A stretch of DNA of 7,450 nucleotides from Candidatus Zhuqueibacterota bacterium (GCA_011775825.1 JAABYK010000403.1:1194-8643), one strand, 5' to 3'. Counted from the stretch's first letter, positions 1 through 7,406 are shown. The notes: generated by a model not told the origin, from the letters alone. Numbers and translations are program-made.

Positions 1-47
1 AAATTCTGCAGCCAGTTGTTCATCGCAAACCACGCCACCGGCCAGGC
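1..47. repeat. Direct repeat copy 1: 3' coding DNA of permease C near-identical to permease B
   Basis: Bases 1-47 match 2465-2511 at 46 of 47 positions by hand alignment, including 40 identical bases in a row (8-47 against 2472-2511). Both encode the same helix-7 stretch including AWFAMNNWLQN. Identity drops sharply just right of the segment (from base 48) and cannot be followed to the left because the window ends. Confidence 0.85.
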
Positions 48-2234
48 GACAATGTTCGCCAACAGCACGAGCTTGAGGAAATCCTTCGACAGCAGCGCCG
101 TGACATTTGCCGCGGTCGCGCCGAGCACTTTGCGGATACCGATCTCTTTGGTGCGGCGTTCGGCAGCGAAAGCGGCCAACCCAAATAGGCCTAAACAGGC
201 GATGAAGATCGCGAGGAAAGCGAAGAATCCAAAAAGCTTTTGCAGTTTTGAATCGACTCTGTACAACCTATCAAATTCCTCATCGTAAAAATAATACTCG
301 AACGGTAATCCTGAGTTGATTGTTTCCCACTTACGTTCCAAGAAACCAATCGTGTCTGGTATGTCCCCGGGTCTGATTTTTATTGAGATATATTGGAACA
401 TTTCTGGCAAAACATTTATCGCCAATGGCTGCATCTCGCGGCGAAGCGACCTGAAGTGAAAATCCTTCACAACGCCGATCACTTTTCCCTCTCTTCTGCC
501 AAATGCTTTTCCAATCGCCTCTTGCGGTGTCCACCCAATTTCTTTGATAGCGGACTCATTGAGAATGTACGCGTGCAACAGATCCGTCGAAGTCTTTCTG
601 TCGAATTTTCGGCCTGCAATGAGCTCTAAACCGAACATATCGATCAGGTTGAAATCGCAAGAAATACGGTAAAAGCTGTGTTCGTCAGTATCTTTACGCC
701 CTTCAAAATACAACCCTTCCCTCCATCTTTCCACACTCGGAGTGAAAGAGGTCGCAGTTGCATCGACGATTTTCGTATGGCCCAAAATCTCGGTCCTGTA
801 GGTTGGGTAGTTTGCCTTTGCTGCGGGACTGTAAATCGGAACGTTAACGATGTTCTCTCTATCGTAGCCCAACTTCTTGTCCCTGATGTATTGCATTTGG
901 TTGTTGATGATAAGCGAGCTGGCAATGATCGTGACTGTGACGGCAAACTGAAAAACAACGAGGATATTCCTGAATTTGAACCCTTTCTTGTCAGCGCTCA
1001 ATTTTCCGTGCAGCATTTTCGTCGGTTGAAAGGAGGACAGGAAAAAGGCAGGGTAGCTGCCGGAGACCAGGCCCACGAATATTGTCAGCAAAAGCAACCC
1101 TATGACCAGCAGGGAAGTTTTTGAAAAATCTACCACCAGTACTTTTTCGGTGATCAGATTGAATTGCGGGAGTGCGATTTCGACCAGTAAAACCGCTACC
1201 GGCAGCGCCAAAGTCGAAAAAACGAACGCTTCCCCAAGAAATTGGGCGATCAACTGCGTTTTCTGCGCTCCGAGAACCTTACGCATCCCAACCTCTCGTG
1301 CCCGGATTTCGGAATTTGCCGTATACAGGTTCATAAAATTGATGCAGCCGATCAGCAGGATGACCACAGCGATCACGGCGTAAAGATAAACATTGGCAAT
1401 GTCACCGCGATGATGTGGATCTCTGGCTATTTTCGAACGCAAATGAATTTCCGTAATCGGCTGCATGTAAACACTGATCGAGGACCTTTCTGTAACTTCC
1501 CCTAAATATGCAGCAGTTTTTCTTTGAAACGCTTCGACATCTACATTCTCTTTAAGCAAAACATAAGTGTAGTAATTAAACATGCCCCACTGGTTCATGA
1601 TGTCTCGTTGGTGGATCTCGTTTAAATATTCGAACGAACCCACGAAGTCGAATGAAAAGTGTGAATTCTGAGGAACATCTTCCATGACACCGCTGACGAT
1701 GAAATTCATTTTGCCATCATAATTGAGCGTTTTCCCAATCGGGTTTTCACTGCCGAAGTATTTCTCAGCCATTGACTCTGTGATCACCAGGCTGGTCCGG
1801 TTCGCCAGCACGGTTTCCGGCTCGCCTTGCAATAGCCTAAAATCAAAAACCCTGAACAAAGCAGGATCGGCAAGAATGAATCCTTCTTCATAAAAGCTTT
1901 TCTCATTATAAGCGATCAGCGTTTTCCGCTTAAAACCGAATGGATCCATTCGGACAAAATCCTCGATTTCGGGGAATTTCTCCTTGAGCGTCGGAGCCAA
2001 CAGGGCTGGTGTACCCATCCAGCCCGGGAATTGCTCTCCTCGGGTTGATGCTGTCACCCGGCAAATCCGATCTGCCTTTTTGTGATATCGGTCATAGCTC
2101 AACTCGTTCTGAACATACAATGCGATTAACAGGATGCTTGCCATGCCTACCGCGAGACCGGAAATATTGATCAAAGCGTAGATTTTGTTCTTAAAAAGGT
2201 TTCTGAAAGCGACTTTGAAGTAGTTTTTAAACAT
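1..2234 (-). CDS. Permease C: MacB/FtsX-type ABC transporter permease, 3' end cut by window edge
   Basis: Integral membrane permease subunit of an ABC transporter, MacB/FtsX type; substrate unknown. The frame stays open without a stop from ATG at 2234 to the left edge (744 codons). By comparison with permease B about 46 codons are missing, so the full length should be about 790 aa. The start is supported by AGGAG 7 nt upstream. An in-frame ATG at 2240 lies only 1 nt from that site and is rejected. By eye: membrane helix about 18-41, MacB_PCD-like extracytoplasmic domain to about 280, helices about 281-304, 335-355 and 375-399, helix about 423-444, second extracytoplasmic domain, helices about 668-690 and 719-739; the eighth helix lies off the window. 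Coupling-loop motifs are E314-VGMRKVLGA and E697-IGIRKVLGA. It lacks the Cys-Cys pair found in helix 1 of A and B. There is no nucleotide-binding domain. It follows permease B by 91 bases and is probably co-transcribed. The family call is firm; the function is open. Confidence 0.93.
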   Translation of the reverse strand, partial: MFKNYFKVAFRNLFKNKIYALINISGLAVGMASILLIALYVQNELSYDRYHKKADRICRVTASTRGEQFPGWMGTPALLAPTLKEKFPEIEDFVRMDPFGFKRKTLIAYNEKSFYEEGFILADPALFRVFDFRLLQGEPETVLANRTSLVITESMAEKYFGSENPIGKTLNYDGKMNFIVSGVMEDVPQNSHFSFDFVGSFEYLNEIHQRDIMNQWGMFNYYTYVLLKENVDVEAFQRKTAAYLGEVTERSSISVYMQPITEIHLRSKIARDPHHRGDIANVYLYAVIAVVILLIGCINFMNLYTANSEIRAREVGMRKVLGAQKTQLIAQFLGEAFVFSTLALPVAVLLVEIALPQFNLITEKVLVVDFSKTSLLVIGLLLLTIFVGLVSGSYPAFFLSSFQPTKMLHGKLSADKKGFKFRNILVVFQFAVTVTIIASSLIINNQMQYIRDKKLGYDRENIVNVPIYSPAAKANYPTYRTEILGHTKIVDATATSFTPSVERWREGLYFEGRKDTDEHSFYRISCDFNLIDMFGLELIAGRKFDRKTSTDLLHAYILNESAIKEIGWTPQEAIGKAFGRREGKVIGVVKDFHFRSLRREMQPLAINVLPEMFQYISIKIRPGDIPDTIGFLERKWETINSGLPFEYYFYDEEFDRLYRVDSKLQKLFGFFAFLAIFIACLGLFGLAAFAAERRTKEIGIRKVLGATAANVTALLSKDFLKLVLLANIVAWPVAWFAMNNWLQN

Positions 2235-2325
2235 GAGCATTCTCCTGATTTCAGTTTCCGGAATGCACATTTCAGAGTTTAATTTATCTCGACGACGCGA
2301 TCCGAAGTCGCCAATCCGCAATCAT
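2235..2325. other. 91-base spacer between permeases B and C
   Basis: This non-coding gap carries the ribosome binding site of permease C at 2242-2246. It also contains two direct copies of ATTTCAG (2248-2254 and 2269-2275) starting 21 bases apart, with the 8-bp palindrome TTCCGGAA (2256-2263) between them. No terminator hairpin is visible, which fits read-through from B into C. Confidence 0.55.
2242..2246 (-). promoter_or_regulatory. Ribosome binding site of permease C
   Basis: AGGAG on the minus strand, 7 nt before the ATG at 2234. The in-frame ATG at 2240 is only 1 nt away from it and so is a poor start. Confidence 0.8.
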
Positions 2326-4725
2326 TTACTCATACCGCAAACTATCCACCGGATTGGCCATCGCTGCCTTCACCGCCTGCGCGCTCACTGTCACAAGTGC
2401 AATCACCAATGCCAGTGCACCGGCCAGGAAAAATACGCCCCAGCCAATGTTGACGCGATACGCAAAATTTTGCAGCCAGTTGTTCATCGCAAACCACGCC
2501 ACCGGCCAGGCTATGACGTTGGCCACAAGCACCAGCTTGACGAAGTCCTTTGACATGAGCGTCACGATGCCATTCACCGAAGCACCGAGGACCTTGCGGA
2601 TGCCGATCTCTTTAGTGCGACGCTCGGCGGAGTATGCTGCCAACCCGAACAGGCCCAAACAGGCGATGAAGATCGCCAATGCCGAGCAATATCCGAAAGT
2701 CTGTCCCAGTCGTTGCTCAGCTTCATATTGGCGGGCAAAATTCTCATCGAAAAAGTAATACTCAAACGGATAATCCGGCTCATACCGGCGCCAGGTTTGT
2801 TCCAGAAAGCCGAGCGTCGTCCCTACTGCCGTTGGCTGAATTCTGGCAGAGATAAAATTGACGCCAAAATAGGTGATGTGCATCGCGATCGGTGGAATGG
2901 CGCGATGCAATGATTCATAGTGGAAGTCTTTCACCACGCCGATCACTGGGCCGCGAAACCCCACACCCGGAAGCAACCATTCTAATTGTTTGTTAATCGC
3001 TGCTTCGGGATTTTTCCAGCCTAATTCTTTGACAGCCGATTCATTGAGCATAAATGCGGTGGAATCACTTGCCAGGTCCGCAGAAAACATCCGTCCGGCG
3101 ATGAGATGCAACCCCAACATTTCGACGAAATCGTGATCGACGGAGATATCGCTCAAGGCAACGCGAGCGCCTTGGGGTGCACCTTCGGGGCGATAATAAA
3201 AGCCATTCAAAAAGCGACCAGGGAGCGAGTGCGAGCCTGCAACACGAATGATGCCAGGATGTTTTTGCAGCTCGTTCTTGAAGGTACCCCACTTTGAACG
3301 AATGGCTTTGCTGTGTCCAATCGGCATGACGACGATTTGTTCCTCTTGAAAACCCAGGTCTTTGTTCTGCAGATAATCAAGCTGATCAAAAACCACCATT
3401 GTGCTGACCAAAAGGATGACGGAAATCACGAACTGAAATACCACCAGGCTCTTCCGCAAAAAGATGCCGCGTCTGCCTGTCGATTCGCTTTGCAGCACAC
3501 CAACAGGCCGCAGGGAGGAGAGAAAAAATGCCGGATAGCTTCCAGCCAGCAACCCGACCAACAATGCCAAACCGACAAATCCGAGCATGACCGGCCAATT
3601 TGCAACGCTGACCATCTCGAGTTCCTGGCCGAAAAGGTGATGATAAGCAGGCTGAAGGAACTCCAAAAGCAAGATGGCAAAAGCAAGCGCGACAAGACTG
3701 ATTATGATCGACTCGCCCAGGAATTGCTTGACCAGTTGGGTGCGATACGCACCCATCACTTTGCGCATGCCGACTTCCCGGGCACGGGTTTGTGAACGTG
3801 CTGTTGCAAGATTCATGAAGTTGATGCAGGCAAGCAGAATAATAAATCCGGCGAGAATCGCAAAAAGGTAAACATAAGTGATGTTGCCGCTGGTCTCGAA
3901 TTCGGAACGCAAATTTGAGTGCAGGTAAATAGACGTGAGTGGCTGCAATTTCGCGTCTGAATAATTGTATTGTTCATCATGGATATACTTTTGTAAAAAG
4001 CCCGGAATCCTGGCTTCGAGTTCTCGCGCACCAGCTTGGGGATGCAGGAGCAGGTATGTCTTCACCATCCGATTTGTCCATCCCAACGGCGTACCCCATT
4101 CACCGGCGTCGTTCAAAACGACGACTGTCTCGAATGAAATGAGAAAATCGAATTGAATATGGGAGTGATGGGGTACGTTCTGCACGATCCCGGTGACTTT
4201 GTAATCGCGGCGATCACTGTCATTGGAAATGCCACCGATCTTGAGTACTTGGCCAATGGGATCAGCATCGCCAAAAAACTTTCGCGCTAACTTCTCACTC
4301 AGGACAATCGAAAAGGGATCGCGTAATGCCGATTTCGGATTCCCGCGAAGAAGCGGCCAGCTAAAAACCTCGAACACTGAGGCGTCAGCGTACAATCCGC
4401 GCTCTTCCAGAAAGCGGTTCTCACCGGAGATCACCAGCGTATTTGAAAACCCTTGCATGAATCGAACCGTGCGCCCGATTTCAGGAAATTCGTCTTCGAG
4501 CGCCGGCGCCCACAACTCGGGTGTGTTGGCACTGTTGCCCTTTACGAGACGATAGATGCGGTCGCCTTTGCTGTGATACCGATCGAAGCGGAACTCGTGT
4601 TGAATATACAGTAAGATCATGAGGCAACACGCGATGCCAACCGAGAGTCCGGCAATAGTGATAAACGAATAGCCTTTGTGTTTGATTAGGTTTCGTATAG
4701 CGAGACGAAAATAGTTTCTGAGCAT
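2326..4725 (-). CDS. Permease B: MacB/FtsX-type ABC transporter permease (799 aa)
   Basis: Complete 8-helix permease of the MacB/FtsX superfamily, expected in the inner membrane with two large domains outside it. In characterised relatives (MacB, LolCDE) these proteins pass ATPase movement to the outside rather than forming a classical channel. By eye: helix 1 about 19-41; first MacB_PCD-like domain about 45-280; helices 284-307, 338-358 and 378-402; helix 5 at 426-447; second extracytoplasmic domain about 450-670; helices 677-699, 728-748 and 763-784. The two coupling-loop motifs are E317-VGMRKVMGA and E706-IGIRKVLGA, one per half, showing an internal duplication. The C-terminus is NPVDSLRYE, a typical family ending. 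The frame extends upstream to an ATG at 4761, but AGGAGG ends 5 nt before the ATG at 4725, and that start gives the paralogue-like M-(L/F)-(R/K)-NY N-terminus; 4725 is chosen. Stop is TAA at 2326-2328. No ATPase motifs. Substrate unknown. Confidence 0.96.
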   Translation of the reverse strand: MLRNYFRLAIRNLIKHKGYSFITIAGLSVGIACCLMILLYIQHEFRFDRYHSKGDRIYRLVKGNSANTPELWAPALEDEFPEIGRTVRFMQGFSNTLVISGENRFLEERGLYADASVFEVFSWPLLRGNPKSALRDPFSIVLSEKLARKFFGDADPIGQVLKIGGISNDSDRRDYKVTGIVQNVPHHSHIQFDFLISFETVVVLNDAGEWGTPLGWTNRMVKTYLLLHPQAGARELEARIPGFLQKYIHDEQYNYSDAKLQPLTSIYLHSNLRSEFETSGNITYVYLFAILAGFIILLACINFMNLATARSQTRAREVGMRKVMGAYRTQLVKQFLGESIIISLVALAFAILLLEFLQPAYHHLFGQELEMVSVANWPVMLGFVGLALLVGLLAGSYPAFFLSSLRPVGVLQSESTGRRGIFLRKSLVVFQFVISVILLVSTMVVFDQLDYLQNKDLGFQEEQIVVMPIGHSKAIRSKWGTFKNELQKHPGIIRVAGSHSLPGRFLNGFYYRPEGAPQGARVALSDISVDHDFVEMLGLHLIAGRMFSADLASDSTAFMLNESAVKELGWKNPEAAINKQLEWLLPGVGFRGPVIGVVKDFHYESLHRAIPPIAMHITYFGVNFISARIQPTAVGTTLGFLEQTWRRYEPDYPFEYYFFDENFARQYEAEQRLGQTFGYCSALAIFIACLGLFGLAAYSAERRTKEIGIRKVLGASVNGIVTLMSKDFVKLVLVANVIAWPVAWFAMNNWLQNFAYRVNIGWGVFFLAGALALVIALVTVSAQAVKAAMANPVDSLRYE
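2465..2511. repeat. Direct repeat copy 2: 3' coding DNA of permease B near-identical to permease C
   Basis: Partner of the segment at 1-47, with one mismatch in 47 bases. The corresponding part of permease A (around 5100-5150) is clearly more diverged, so the identity is specific to the B-C pair. Confidence 0.85.
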
Positions 4726-4730
4726 AGTTG

Positions 4731-4736
4731 CCTCCT
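4731..4736 (-). promoter_or_regulatory. Ribosome binding site of permease B
   Basis: A full AGGAGG on the minus strand, 5 nt before the ATG at 4725. It fixes the start there and makes the 12-residue longer reading from 4761 unlikely. Confidence 0.88.
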
Positions 4737-4803
4737 CTGTGACAAATGTGACGGCGGGCATTAAACAAGAATATCTAAATCTCTTGCATGCATTTCACAT
4801 GCC

Positions 4804-4842
4804 TCATTCATACCGCAAACTCTCCACCGAATTTACCAGCGC
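4804..4842 (-). pseudogene. Relic 3' end of a fourth FtsX-type permease gene
   Basis: On the minus strand, bases 4842 to 4804 read ALVNSVESLRYE followed by TGA. This matches the C-terminal ends of permease A (ALANPVDSLRYE) and B (AMANPVDSLRYE). By hand count it shares 9 of 12 residues with A, and at DNA level about 30 of 36 bases with B and 27 of 36 with A. Further upstream the frame reads TLYNSDVA and then a stop (TAG), with no family resemblance, so only the last 12 codons remain. The stop lies 78 bases before the start of permease B, similar to the B-to-C spacing of 91 bases, as expected if a full gene once stood between A and B. The usual proline of the NP motif is serine here. The alternative, a chance match, is unlikely given the position, frame and stop. 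Confidence 0.8.
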
Positions 4843-4936
4843 TGTGAGATAATTTGAATCGACAGCCTATCATTGCTCACTCGATAAACGGATTCGTTAG
4901 TTTTTCAATACCAATCAAAAAATTCTTATCTCACAG
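4842..4936. repeat. 11-bp perfect inverted repeat flanking 73 bases in the A-B spacer
   Basis: The arms are CTGTGAGATAA at 4842-4852 and TTATCTCACAG at 4926-4936, exactly complementary, with 73 bases between them. Beyond the outer ends, GCG on the left (4839-4841 region) and CGC on the right could extend pairing only across a small bulge. The left arm begins at the last base showing homology to permease genes. The enclosed DNA is AT-rich, has no gene that I can recognise, and includes a run of six T on the transcribed sense. It could be a small inserted element, a long-loop RNA hairpin protecting the 3' end of the permease A message, or chance. Confidence 0.6.
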
Positions 4937-4959
4937 GATCAGCGCAGCTGCTTCATGCT

Positions 4960-7371
4960 TCACTCATATCTTAAACTGTCCACGGGATTCGCCAGCGCCG
5001 CGCGAATCGCCTGCGCGCTCACCGTCACCAGCGCAATGATCAGTGCCAGCGCACCCGCAAGCACAAACACCCACCATGCGATGTCGACGCGATAAGCGAA
5101 GTTCTCCAGCCAGCGGTTCATGAAATAGTAGGCCACGGGCCAGGCCAAAAGATTTGCGATCAGGACCAGCTTCACAAAATCAGTAGAAAATAATTTCACA
5201 ATGCTCGACACCGTCGCTCCCAAAACCGTTCGGATGCCCACCTCTTTGGTGCGCTGTTCGGCCATGTAGGAGGCCAGACCAAATAATCCGAGGCAAGCGA
5301 TGAAAATAGAGAGGAACGAAAACAGACCGAAAATCTGTGCCAATTTTTGCTCAGATTTGTAGAGCTGATCCAGGGACTGATCGAGGAACTCGTATTCAAA
5401 GGGCCAGGTCGGCGCCAACTCCTGCCATTTTTGCTGGAAAAAGTCCAGGGTGGAGGCGACATTTTCAGGCCGAATCCGCACCACGAAACTGGAGAAGGCC
5501 GAGGGATAAATGTGAATCACCGTGGGGAGAATTTCTTCGTGCAATGACCTCAGATGAAAATCCGTCACGACTCCGATGACCTTGCCTTTTTTAGACGTCT
5601 CCTGTCCCCACTTGTCCCACTCGACCTTCTTGCCAACAGCCTCTTCAGGCGACCAGCCGAATTCTTTCGCCAGAGTTTCATTCAGTATAAACGCTCCCCC
5701 CGCATCGGTTCTGAAATCTTTGGAGAAATCGCGGCCCGCAATCACTTGCATGCCCAATGTTTCAAGGTAATCGTGGTCGGCCACAATTACGTTAGCCGGA
5801 CGGTTGTTCTGGCCGGGCAAACGAATGTCGTCGCCGGCTACCACGCCGCCGGGCACGCCATAACAGGCCGTGACCGACACCACCTTTGGATTTTGCAGCA
5901 GCTCGGACTTGATGGTTTCGTAGTCCCGACGCATCTCCCGGCCACGCATCGGCAGCACCACGACCTGTTCTTCTTCGAAGCCAAGTTTTTTGTTTCGGGC
6001 AAAATCGAGTTGTCGAAATACCACCAGAGTGCCCACGATGAGCACGATGGAAATGGCAAATTGAAACACCACCAGAATTTTCCGCAGCAGCGGGAATCCC
6101 TTTTTGTACGTTGCCAATTCCCCTTTCAAGATATTCAGAGGGCGAAAAGCGGACATGAAAAAAGCCGGGTAACTTCCTGCCAGCACGCCTACAGCCAAAC
6201 CGAATCCCAACAGAGCCAACAGGACGGCCAAATTTGTTTCAAGATTGAGCGCCAGGTGTTTGCTGGAAAAGGTGTTAAACGTCGGCAAGACCAACTCCAC
6301 CAACCCAATCGCCAGAAAGACGGCGAGGATACCGGTCAGGGCAGACTCTCCGAGAAATTGCCTGATTAACTGTCTGCGCTGGGCGCCTATCACCTTGCGC
6401 ATGCCGACTTCTTTGGCACGTTTGGCGGAACGCGCAGTGGAAAGGTTCATGAAATTGATACAGGCAATGAGCAGGATGAACACCGCAATGATTGAGAAGG
6501 CATAAGCGTAGGTGATGTCCCCTTTCTCGGAAAAATCGAATCGAAAATTGGCGGAGTGCAGGTGAATGTCCGTCACCGGCTGCAGTTGGGATCGGTACCA
6601 GAAACCAGTGGCTTTAGTTTGTGGGTCGGCATGTTTGGCGATGAAATCCGGCAGCTTTGCCTGAAACAGTTCCGGGTCGGAGCCTTCGGACAGCATGATG
6701 TAGTTGTAAAACTGCTGCCACACCCAACTCTGCATGCGTTCTTGCGGGATAAAATCTTTGAGCGTTATGAACGAAATGATGAAATCCATTTTCAGGTGGA
6801 AATGCTCGCCCGGGTTTTCAATCACTGCGGTGACTTGCAGTTCGATTTGATTGGACATTGTGAGTCTTTTGCCTACAGGATCGTCCTCCCCAAAGTACTT
6901 GTGCGCAATGTCTTCGGTGATGACGACCGCGTTGGGTTCGCTCAGGGCCGTGGCCGGGTTTCCTGCCACGAAAGGCAAATGGAAAAAGTCGAATATGGAA
7001 GGCTCAGCGAGGTAGATATACTCTTCAAAATACTTGTTCTCGCCGTGGGCCATAAGAGATTTCTCGAAGCGCAAAGGAAAGAGCCGCAAGGATTCTTTAA
7101 CTTCCGGGAATGTGCTCTCCAGCGTGGGTCCAAGAGGCGGCGGCGTCAGCGCCACTTTAGAAGCTTTGCCGTCGGCGTGCCGCGTGTTGATAATGCGGTA
7201 CGTCCGTTCGGCATTGGGATGGTGCCGGTCAAAACGCAACTCATCCTTCACAAACAGAAGGATCAAAATGCAACAGGACATACCGATGGCCAGCCCTGCG
7301 ATGTTGACAAAAGAAAAAACTTTGGATTTAACGATATTTCGAAAGGCAATTTTTAAGTAATTTTTGAACAT
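4960..7371 (-). CDS. Permease A: MacB/FtsX-type ABC transporter permease (803 aa), first gene of the block
   Basis: Complete 8-helix ABC permease with the same duplicated layout as its two downstream neighbours. By eye: helix 1 about 20-41 (contains a Cys-Cys pair at 33-34), first MacB_PCD-like domain about 45-285, helices 288-310, 341-363 and 379-404, helix 5 at 432-452, second extracytoplasmic domain about 455-675, helices 678-702, 731-751 and 766-787. Coupling-loop motifs are E321-VGMRKVIGA and E710-VGIRTVLGA; the second has Thr715 where the other copies have Lys. It ends NPVDSLRYE with TGA at 4960-4962. An upstream in-frame ATG at 7389 is possible, but GGAGG sits 4 nt before the ATG at 7371, which also gives the family N-terminus MFKNYLK. 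It is the most upstream gene visible; 79 bases precede it to the window edge, so a promoter could be there or beyond. No nucleotide-binding domain, so it needs an ATPase in trans. Substrate unknown. Confidence 0.96.
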   Translation of the reverse strand: MFKNYLKIAFRNIVKSKVFSFVNIAGLAIGMSCCILILLFVKDELRFDRHHPNAERTYRIINTRHADGKASKVALTPPPLGPTLESTFPEVKESLRLFPLRFEKSLMAHGENKYFEEYIYLAEPSIFDFFHLPFVAGNPATALSEPNAVVITEDIAHKYFGEDDPVGKRLTMSNQIELQVTAVIENPGEHFHLKMDFIISFITLKDFIPQERMQSWVWQQFYNYIMLSEGSDPELFQAKLPDFIAKHADPQTKATGFWYRSQLQPVTDIHLHSANFRFDFSEKGDITYAYAFSIIAVFILLIACINFMNLSTARSAKRAKEVGMRKVIGAQRRQLIRQFLGESALTGILAVFLAIGLVELVLPTFNTFSSKHLALNLETNLAVLLALLGFGLAVGVLAGSYPAFFMSAFRPLNILKGELATYKKGFPLLRKILVVFQFAISIVLIVGTLVVFRQLDFARNKKLGFEEEQVVVLPMRGREMRRDYETIKSELLQNPKVVSVTACYGVPGGVVAGDDIRLPGQNNRPANVIVADHDYLETLGMQVIAGRDFSKDFRTDAGGAFILNETLAKEFGWSPEEAVGKKVEWDKWGQETSKKGKVIGVVTDFHLRSLHEEILPTVIHIYPSAFSSFVVRIRPENVASTLDFFQQKWQELAPTWPFEYEFLDQSLDQLYKSEQKLAQIFGLFSFLSIFIACLGLFGLASYMAEQRTKEVGIRTVLGATVSSIVKLFSTDFVKLVLIANLLAWPVAYYFMNRWLENFAYRVDIAWWVFVLAGALALIIALVTVSAQAIRAALANPVDSLRYE

Positions 7372-7375
7372 GATT

Positions 7376-7380
7376 CCTCC
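7376..7380 (-). promoter_or_regulatory. Ribosome binding site of permease A
   Basis: GGAGG on the minus strand, 4 nt before the ATG at 7371. It decides the start against the in-frame ATG at 7389, which lies upstream of the site. Confidence 0.85.
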
Positions 7381-7406
7381 AGTAAGCAATTAACAGTAAC
7401 CAGTAA
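7380..7406. repeat. Three copies of CAGTAA in the leader of permease A
   Basis: CAGTAA occurs at 7380-7385, 7394-7399 and 7401-7406 (TTACTG on the transcribed sense). The starts are 14 and 7 bases apart, and the copy nearest the gene overlaps the GGAGG ribosome binding site by one base. The placement would suit a regulator binding site in DNA or RNA, but a short motif in AT-rich DNA can recur by chance. Confidence 0.4.

Larger units (their letters stand above)
4726..4959. other. 234-base spacer between permeases A and B
   Basis: This is the longest non-coding stretch in the window. From the A side it holds about 23 bases after the stop, the inverted repeat with its 73-base interior, the paralogue relic, then about 78 bases leading to the AGGAGG of permease B. 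I found no convincing promoter hexamer pair and no classic GC-rich hairpin followed by a T run. Permease B may therefore be transcribed from upstream of A, or from a weak or atypical promoter here; the sequence does not decide. Confidence 0.6.

Noticed and set aside
644..958. 104-codon open frame on the minus strand
   Set aside because: It is in a different frame inside permease C, whose own frame is open and carries the family motifs across this region.
1..2234. Possible frameshifted or broken permease C
   Set aside because: Reading every codon from 2234 to the edge shows one open frame with conserved motifs at both ends; the gene only runs off the window.
3313..3795. 160-codon open frame on the plus strand
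   Set aside because: Antisense to the middle of permease B, which is a complete conserved protein; low-complexity composition typical of a shadow frame.
4726..4761. Upstream start of permease B at 4761
   Set aside because: The extra 12 residues have no counterpart in the paralogues, and the AGGAGG would lie inside the coding region.
4785..4802. Palindrome TGCATGCA and a GCATG/CATGC mini-hairpin
   Set aside because: The 5-bp stem and 8-bp palindrome are too short to stand out from chance, and nothing nearby supports a function.
4914..4945. Rho-independent terminator after permease A
   Set aside because: There is a run of six T on the transcribed strand, but only a 4-bp hairpin (CAGC/GCTG) well before it; no GC-rich stem abuts the T run.
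4949..4962. Tandem 7-base duplication TGCTTCA across the permease A stop
   Set aside because: Real but tiny; probably replication slippage, with no effect on the reading frame or the C-terminus.
5554..6369. 271-codon open frame on the plus strand
   Set aside because: It lies wholly antisense to permease A, its predicted protein is rich in His, Gln and Arg with no recognisable domain, and the minus-strand frame has clear family motifs throughout.
6556..7356. 266-codon open frame on the plus strand
   Set aside because: Antisense shadow of the N-terminal half of permease A; no domain or start signal of its own.
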